A stretch of 52,704 nt of DNA from an uncultured Flavobacteriaceae bacterium (lineage in GTDB: Bacteria > Bacteroidota > Bacteroidia > Flavobacteriales > Flavobacteriaceae). The notes beneath the pieces are model-generated. The model was not told the DNA's origin and did no database searches. It was given only the letters and a program-made list of their open reading frames with translations. The translations under genes and the position numbers were made by a program. The DNA lies in contig CAJWGK010000006.1 of NCBI GenBank assembly GCA_913030895.1, positions 1 to 52,704 of the forward strand. Reading direction: 5' to 3'. Shown one piece after another: positions 30,801 through 39,800 of this stretch (the stretch's first letter is position 1; every line of letters begins with the position of its first letter).

Positions 30801-33800
30801 ATAGAAACCATTGATGTAATCGTTTATGACCTTCCGCTAGATGGGGGTAATCTCGATCCTCAAGCTTGTACAACCTTTACCAATTCAATAACGATTACCA
30901 CAGAAGCACAAGCCAATGTTGAACTTGTTGTTACTGGTGCGATTAACAGCGTATTCTGCCCAGGGGATAATGTAGTTTTTACTGCCAATGTTGACGATCC
31001 GTTTGTCAACAACTATCAATTTACCTTAAATGGTCAACAAATTTATGACGGAGCAAGTGCTACGACCAGCTCCACAAATCTTTCTGATAACGCGGTTGTA
31101 TTTGTAACGGTTACCCTTGCCAATGGATGTACGGCTGTTTCCTCTGTCACCATGATTGAAAACACAATCACACAAGCTGGTGAAATTACTGGTACGCAGT
31201 CCATCTGCTTTAACGATCAACCTGACGAAATTGCCAGTATCACTGGTGCTACTACTGGAAACGCAAGCGCTTCGATTAGCTACCAATGGCAGAGTTCGCC
31301 TAATGCTAATTTTGATCCTCCTGTGATTGATATCGCAGGTGCGAATGGTGAAAACTATACCCCGGACCCTCTTGCGGAGACTACCTATTTTAGAAGGATG
31401 GCATTATCTACGCTTTTTGGTAAAACTTGCTCGTCAGCGACTAATGCTATAGAAGTTGAAATTAAACCAGATACCGGAGGTCAGCTACTAATAGATGGCA
31501 ATGCTTTAAGTAATGCTACTCTGTGTCCCGGAGATTTACCAGTTCTGAGTGTTAGCGGAATTGATTTGAACAATAAATCTTTTGAGTTTAGAAAGAATGG
31601 TACCGTAGTTGAAACAAATGAAACAGGGAGTTTTAGTCCTGACGGCTTAACGGGAACCAATCGTTTTGATGTTTTGGTGTATAACCTTCCTCTAAATGGT
31701 TCGGCTATAGACGCTGACGCTTGTTCTTCACTCACTAACTCAATCACAATCGTGATGGAGGAACAAGTCAATGTACAAATGGTAGTCACTGGGGCGGTGA
31801 ACAACGTGTTCTGTCCTGGGGACAATGTGGTCTTTGAGGTTATTGATCCTGTTGGGGCAACTTACGCGTTCAGTGTCAATGGTGTAAACCAGCAAACCTC
31901 TACCTCCAATCAATATTCCTCTACCCTACTAACGAATACTGCAAACATTGAGGTTACTGTCGTTTCGGCTGGGGGATGTTCGAGTTTGGCGAGTGTAACT
32001 TTAGTAAAAAATGAAATTGATTCAGCAGGAATAATTAGTGGAACTCAGGTCATTTGTTACGGAGAAACCCCTGATGAGATAACTAGTGTTGCAACTGCAA
32101 CCCACAGCAATCCATTAGCCAATATATCGTATGAATGGAGAACTTCTTTAGATGGAGCTTCTTATACAGCTACTGGAGCAACAGGGGAAACTTATCAACC
32201 TGGTCCTTTAACGCAAACGACCTATTTCCAGAGATTTGCAATTAGTGAACTTAGTGGTAAAATATGTGAACGGCCAACCGCAACTGCTATCGAGGTTCTG
32301 GTTACTGACAACCTAAATGGGGGCTTAATCAATCCAACAGATCCTCAGGTTTTATGTTTTGGACTAACTGTACAGCCTACAACACTTACAGTTTCTGGTG
32401 GAAACACAGGAGCTTTCATAGAGTATCAGTGGGAGATTTCTACTACTGGAAATAGTGGTTGGACCAGTATAAATGGTGCCAATGGTGCATCATACACTCC
32501 CCCGACATTAACTTCTACACAAACATTCTACTACAGAAGGGTCACCAAAGTCAATGGCGGGGGTGATGGCTGCGAAGAAGTAAGTGATATTCACTATATA
32601 CAGATAAATGATATTCATCCTGGATCAATTAATAATAATGCTACTCAAACTTATTGCTTTGGTACAGATCCCGAGCCTATATCAAGCGTCAGTGAAGCTA
32701 ATTCTTCTTTTGGACAAATTAACTATCAATGGGAGTATAAAACCGAAACACAAGAATGGGCGGACATCAATGGCGCTACAAATAACAACTATGACCCGGG
32801 GCCACTGACAGAGAATACTTGGTTTAGAAGATCAGTCACTGCTGAATTGAATGGGACTCAATGTTTCCAATCTACCAATGAAATTTTAATTACGATTCTA
32901 CCTGAGTTAGTGACAGGTGAGATTTTATCCAATCGAACAATCTGTGAAAACACACTTACCCCCGATCTGGTTCTTAATGGTGCTGCTACCGGTCCAGGGA
33001 TTACCTATCAGTGGGAAAATTCAATTGATAATGAAAATTGGGATATTATTGCAGGAGAAGTCAATGCAACACTTACCTTTAGTGAAGTAGCGACTCAAAC
33101 TATATACTATAGAGTTATTGTCACCAGTACGGTTAACAATCCTCAAATTCCTGACCCAAACCAAATGCAAATCAGTTTGTCAAGAACTAGTAACCCACTC
33201 GCTATAGGAGAAGATTATGTGGTTTATATAGGATCTGGAACCTATTCGTTTACCACAACAGGTGCAACTAGCGATACTGACAGCATTGGACTTGGGTTAG
33301 CAAACAAAATAACGAATGATGCACCAGGAATTTCAGCTTCATATAGCGCTGCAGCCAAATTAATTTCATTGCAACCCCGTCAAAGTCAAATTTCGGTGGG
33401 TATGCCCGATGCACCCTCACATAACCTGAGGGTATTGTCCTCAGTAACTGGAGAAGGATGTGTTGCCATTTCTGATGCTATAGTAGTCAATATTGAGCCT
33501 TCATCTTCGTTGGTACAAGTATCAGGAGATCCTAACTCAACAAATAATTTATGTCCAAATGATACTATTGGAATAAATCCTGGTGATCGCGACGCGATTG
33601 TATTTGAATGGGGAGGCGGGGCTACCTCAGTAATGATAGAAAATCTTAATCCTGCATACACTCCTAGCACTAACGGTGGAAATATAACACCCAGAGCAGA
33701 TCTTGGGGTCGGGTGGTATGAAGTCACCGCTCCAGATAACAGGGTAACAATTACTGGAACTGCAGGTCCAACCGATTTCTTTACCGTAAGAACACAGGGA

Positions 33801-36800
33801 AGTGGATGTCTTGAAGAGTCAATTAACTATTCCATCATTGTCACACCTCAGGCAATCGCTCCTCAAGTAATTATGAAAGACAATAATTCTATTTATAATG
33901 CAGTAATATACAATGGAGTAACAGACAAGTGGTATAATAACACCATTTGTCAAGAAAGAGCTACGATAGAGGGAGAGCCAACTACTGTCCCTACTGACTT
34001 TTATACTTGTTTTGTAGACAATAGCTTTAATCAATTATACAATACTTTCGAGTGGAAAATTGAACCTGAATCCGCAGGATCAATCTCTGCACAAGAACGA
34101 CAAAAAGCCAAGATAAAAATCACTTCAGCTACTGCAACGATTACGGGAGGAGCTACCTACATTGTGGTAGTAAACGGACAACAAATTCCCGTCGTTTCAG
34201 CTGTTGATGATACCACTGACGACTTGGGTCAGCGTTTAGCAGCGGCAATTCAACCTAGCGATATTGTCAATGCGAGTTATGACAATGAATTAAATTTGCT
34301 CACTGTAATTGCTGAACAGACAAGTCCCCCAGCTCCGCTTTACACATTCACTAGAATAAATCCCACCACAGCAGGAAACAATGCAGTACTTGATGTACCT
34401 GCAATATCAGTATCAACACAACAAATGACAGTAAATTGGGATCCCAATTACTCGGGAACTGCAACCATAAGTGTAAGGACAACTGGCTGTGGAACACCCT
34501 CCAATTGGTATAACGTAAATGTTGATGTTGTGGAAGAAACTGTCCCAAGCTTAGAGGCCAGTGATCTATTAGCGCCTATTGACATGAGTGACCTCAATGC
34601 GGAATTTGGCGCCATACTGTGTAACGGATCCTTCACAGGAGTTTTGCCAGATTGTCAAACAACAAATAGAACGCCAAGTACTCAATTTTTTACTGCAAGT
34701 AATGCTGCAACAAATGATTACGGCGCCTTGTTATGGGAAATTGAGGGTATTACCGCTGGTAACCCCGACGTACCTGTACCAGGGGTAATTGACGAAAATA
34801 CTGGTGTGGTGAATTGGAATAGTGGCTATTTTGGAGAGTTTCAAATTAAAGTCACCCCAGTATCATGTGATGCAGTAACAGGAACAACCGTAATCTCAAC
34901 TTTTAATATTGCAGAAAGAAATACTGATTTACCATTAATCGCTCCGATTGGAGGGGATTCAGTATTACCAAAGTGTCCTATTCCAGCTGCAGGTTTGGTA
35001 ACTACTACTTTAAGAAACTTTGACAACTATCCAGTAAGATGGTTTGTAGATGACTTAAGTGCCATAAGAACTGGAGGAGAAGACAATCAAAATACCGTAA
35101 TTAGTATCGCAAGTAGAGAGCTTCAAGCTGATCTAGGGTCTGATGATAAAGAATTGACTCTTAATTGGCAGCAAGGATACTCAGGAATTTTAGTCGTAAG
35201 AGCAATTCCAAGAGACTGCCCAGGAGCAGAACGAAAATATCCCGTTATTATACCTGGTCCTGCTGATATTCAACTCATTCCAGGTAGCAATAGTAACCAG
35301 CTAGTATGTGAGGGTGATCCGATTCAAAACATCAGTTATTCATTAAAAGGGGCAGCCACTGGAGTGGTTTCTCAAACCAGTATGAATCTACCAGATGGTA
35401 TTACGCCTTCAAGACAAGACTTTGTTCAAATAACCCGTTTACGACTTACAGAAAACATTAACCTCCCCATAACACCCTCAAATCGCTACGTAACCACCAT
35501 TGATGGTTTGGATTATTCTTATACCGTTCAAAATGGTGACGACCTTGATGGTGTTGGAAATGGAATATTGAATGCAATTCAAGGGGTGATTTCATCTACC
35601 TATGATGATAATTTAAATATATTGACTGTTGAGGGAGCTATCCCAGGTCAAAGCTTTAGTATTATTGTCAACCGACCCATTGACCCAGGCGTGAATTTCA
35701 CAGTGATTGACTCAACTGAGGTACTTACAATGATAACCCTCTCTGGAAACCCAGAAGGAGAAGCCACAACCTATAATTATACACTAACAACTACAGTTCC
35801 TGATGATTCCTGTACTGAAGATTCGATTAGTGGGTTTATAACAATCAGCCCATCCTCAAGCATACAGCTTACCGTAGGAAATACAATAACAGAAATATGT
35901 GATGACGGAGACCTTCCTCTGATTCAATTCACGGTTGAAAATGCATTAAGCGCAGATATTGATGACGCAGAATTACCAGCAGGCGTGACAGATTCATTTG
36001 CCGGGGGAATTCTTACCATTAGTGGTAGACCCAATATAAATCCTGTGCAGCCAACTTCCTTTGATTATAATGTAGTAACAGTTAATAATGTAAATGGATG
36101 TAAACCCGAAGCGTCATTTAGCGGTAGAATTATTGTTAACCCTTCACCGATAATCAGTGTTGTAGATGCCACTACTGTCAATCAAAACGTGTGTGCATTC
36201 CAAGAGATTACTCCCATAGAATTCACGGTTAATAACCCAGCTTTTGGATTAGAATTTGTCCCTGATGAAACCAATCTTCCAGATGGAGTAAATGGCGAAT
36301 TATTTGCAAGACAGCAAATAACACAAATCAATTTGGGTGGAACTGATGGAGCAGCTGGAACTATAAATGTGGTCATTAATAATCAAGAAACATTTACCTT
36401 CTCTCCCACTGATACTTCCACCTTTGATGAAGCGGGTAATCAACTTGCAATTGATATAGGGTTAAGTGCAAATTATGAAGCCACTTATAATTCCCCTGTT
36501 TTAGAAATCAGGCATGCATTGGATGGCATTCCATTTTTAATATCCACAAATAAAACTGGAACAAACCTAACCATATCGGAACCCAATACCATTCAGACCT
36601 CCACGTTTTTTATCATATCAGGTACTGCCTCAGAAACTGTCAATAACCCAACAGAATTCAGTTATGTTCTTAGACCTATAGGTCCAGCATGTACTGCCCA
36701 GACTTCAAATATCAGCGGAACGATTATTGTTGATCCTTCCAGTTTCGGTGTGTTTGATCAAACGAGTGGCCCAGAGCAACAAACAGTGTGTGATGAGCGA

Positions 36801-39800
36801 GCTATTCAACAAATTCGTTACGATATATTTGGCGCTACTCAAGTACTAGAGGGAGCTGACAATCCAGATTGGCTTCAATTCTCTTTTGATAATATTACCA
36901 AAGTACTCACTATTGATGGTACACCCCAAATTGGAAATACCCTTCAGCAATCCTTTGATTACAATTATAGTCTAAGCGGTAATTTCCTCTGTGGAACCAG
37001 TACGTTTACTCTTTCGGGTATAATTACAGTTAATCCTAAAGATCAATTAACATTGACTACTGCAGCAGGTACGGATAGCCAAGTCGTTTGTGCAGGTGGA
37101 GACCCAACATTAAGCGCCATCGAAACCATCACTTACCAGTTTGGTGGAAGTACTATTTTTGCCAACATTTCTGAAACTTTACCAGAAGGAGTAAATGTTG
37201 CCTTCGACGCGGTTTCAAATACTTTAAGTATAGTTGGCGTGGTTACCGCTGCTGTTACACAAACTACCCTGTATGACTATACCATAACCACCACAGGAAC
37301 ATGTGACCCAGTCACGCTCAATGGAAGTATTTCCGTCGTTCCTGCCGCTACTATTTCATTGACCTCCGGTATTACTAGTTTGGATCAAGAAATATGTGAC
37401 AATACTTCGATAACTTCTATTACATTTGATTTAGGAGGTTCGGCAGTGAATTATACTTATGATGGATTCCCACCTGGTCTTAACTTTGCACTAAATGGTA
37501 ATAATGCAGTCATTTCAGGGCAACCAAACCTCAACAATACTAGCCCACAGACCTATACTGTAACTGTTTCCATAGTTGGCAGTGGTAGTTGTCAAGAAGA
37601 ATTTTTAAGTGGAGAAATCACCATTCTACCCAAAGATCAGTTAACCCATATCTCAGGAGCTAAAAATCAAGTGATCTGTAATGGAGATGATCCTGCAAGT
37701 CCAAGTATAGATCCAATTGTATTTCAAATAGGCGGCGGTGCTGATTTTGCCTACGTAACAGGGCTTCCTGACGGTTTAATTGGGACTTTCACCTCTGCTG
37801 ATAATCGGCTAACCATCGATGGAAACCCAACATTAACGATAACACAAACTACTGATTTCTCTTATAATGTAATCACAACAGGGGCGTGTAGTAACACCAC
37901 TGATTTTGGTCAGATTAGGGTAAATCCAAATTCTTATATTGTTTTAACCTCGAATGCTTCAACTACAAATCAGGTCAATGATAGTGGTGTATGCGTAGGA
38001 GATGAAATAGTTCCTATAACCTTCACAATTGGAGGTCAAGCCAATGGCATCGACAGCTCATCTATACCAAGTTGGTTAACCCTCCAAAATACTGGTGTTA
38101 GTGCTGATCTGAATGAAAAGTTTTATCGAATTACTGGGTCGCCAAATACCAACGACACGGAAATCACTGTCTATACCTTTACCATTTCAACAACAGGAAA
38201 CCAATGCGGTCCAGAGGACAGCACTACTTTTAGCATTCAAGTCAATCCTAAACCTACCTTTAGTGATTTATCAGCTATTGCAGTTCAAGACATTTCATGT
38301 AATGGTTTGGCAGATGGAAGAATTATTGTACCAGAGAATTTAAATACTTTCCTTTCAGGAGGAGTTGGTTCTAACAGGGCTCAAGTCAATACACTCACAG
38401 TATCCGGAACATTTGATGCAAATGACAGAATAAGAATTCTTATAAATAATACCACAACCTACGAATATGTTATAAAATCCCTAGCCTTCGACAACCCTGA
38501 TGCTGAGGATAATATTGCTATTGCAATTGGATTAGCACAACAGATAAATAATAATATACCTGCTGAAGTTCCTGTTACTGCAGACACAAACCAAAATGAG
38601 GTAACCTTGACTTCAGATCAATCAGGTTTACCTTTCACGGTTGATTTACTAGATGGTAATGGGGTGCAATCTGCTCAAAATGGTGAAATTATTAATGAAG
38701 CAACCATTACGAACCTTACGCTAGATTACTCACTAATCTGGGAATATCGAAAGGAATCTTCATCTACTGCTTCAATGATAACATACAATGAAATTGGTGA
38801 GTCCGGCTTTTATGATCTAACTGTTGTATTGACAGGGGGCTGTACCTCCACAACCGAGACTTTCGAGATAACGGAGCCAGAGCCACTATCCATATCTAAA
38901 CCAGATACTTGCGGAGAAACAATTACGGCTCAAGCCTCTGGTGGAACCGCTAATTATATTTATACACTTCGGAACTTAACCACAAATAGTAGTTATGAGT
39001 TCCCTAATGCACTTCCTGCATCACAGCCCGTTGCATTTAATACCGCAGGTAGGGTGGAGATCGGTGATCTTATAAGGGTTGATGTGCGCGATGGCGCTGG
39101 ATGTGTAGTTCCAAGTGATGTGGTTACAATGGCAGGAACATTATCGATCACACTGGCAGCTAATACAAGAGTTGTCCATGATTATTGTAACGAAAACCCC
39201 GATGTTGGATTTGGTAGTATAGAACTAAATTATGGAGGGCAACTAGCAGTGACAGGTGGGTCAAACAATTACACCTATGCATGGTCAAACCCTGCTATTG
39301 GCTATACGAACAGCACAATGAATATTAATAATCTTCTTCCTGGAGTTTATAATTTAGAAGTAACAGATAATGAATTCGCCCGATGTATCTTAAGGGAGAG
39401 CTTCACCGTTCTGGGTGCAGACCCATTAGACGTCGCGCCCACCCCAGGAAACGCACCCAATGCAGTAAGCGGTGTTAGCAGTAATACTGCCATTGATGAA
39501 AAAATTTCCCTCAATTGTAGCACGTCGGCGCTGGTTCTTGAAGTTCAGGCAAGCGGAGGATTAAACTCTAATTATATTTATAACTGGGATAGAAATGGTA
39601 ACAACATTGGAAGTGGAGGAAATAAACTAACGGTTGACCCACCTGTGTCGGGAATATATACTGTTGAAGTTTCAATTGATGTCTCCTCCCTAGATGCACC
39701 TTTCGGTTACGACCAAAGTGACTTAGCTTGTACAAAAATTTATTCCTTTGAAGTTCTAGTCCCTAACGAATTGTCTGTTGTTGAGGATACTACCCAAAGA

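Noticed and set aside
29210-38250. Regular repeats considered as a CRISPR array
   Set aside because: Period is ~300-850 bp, repeats are coding, in frame and diverged; not short direct repeats with unique spacers.
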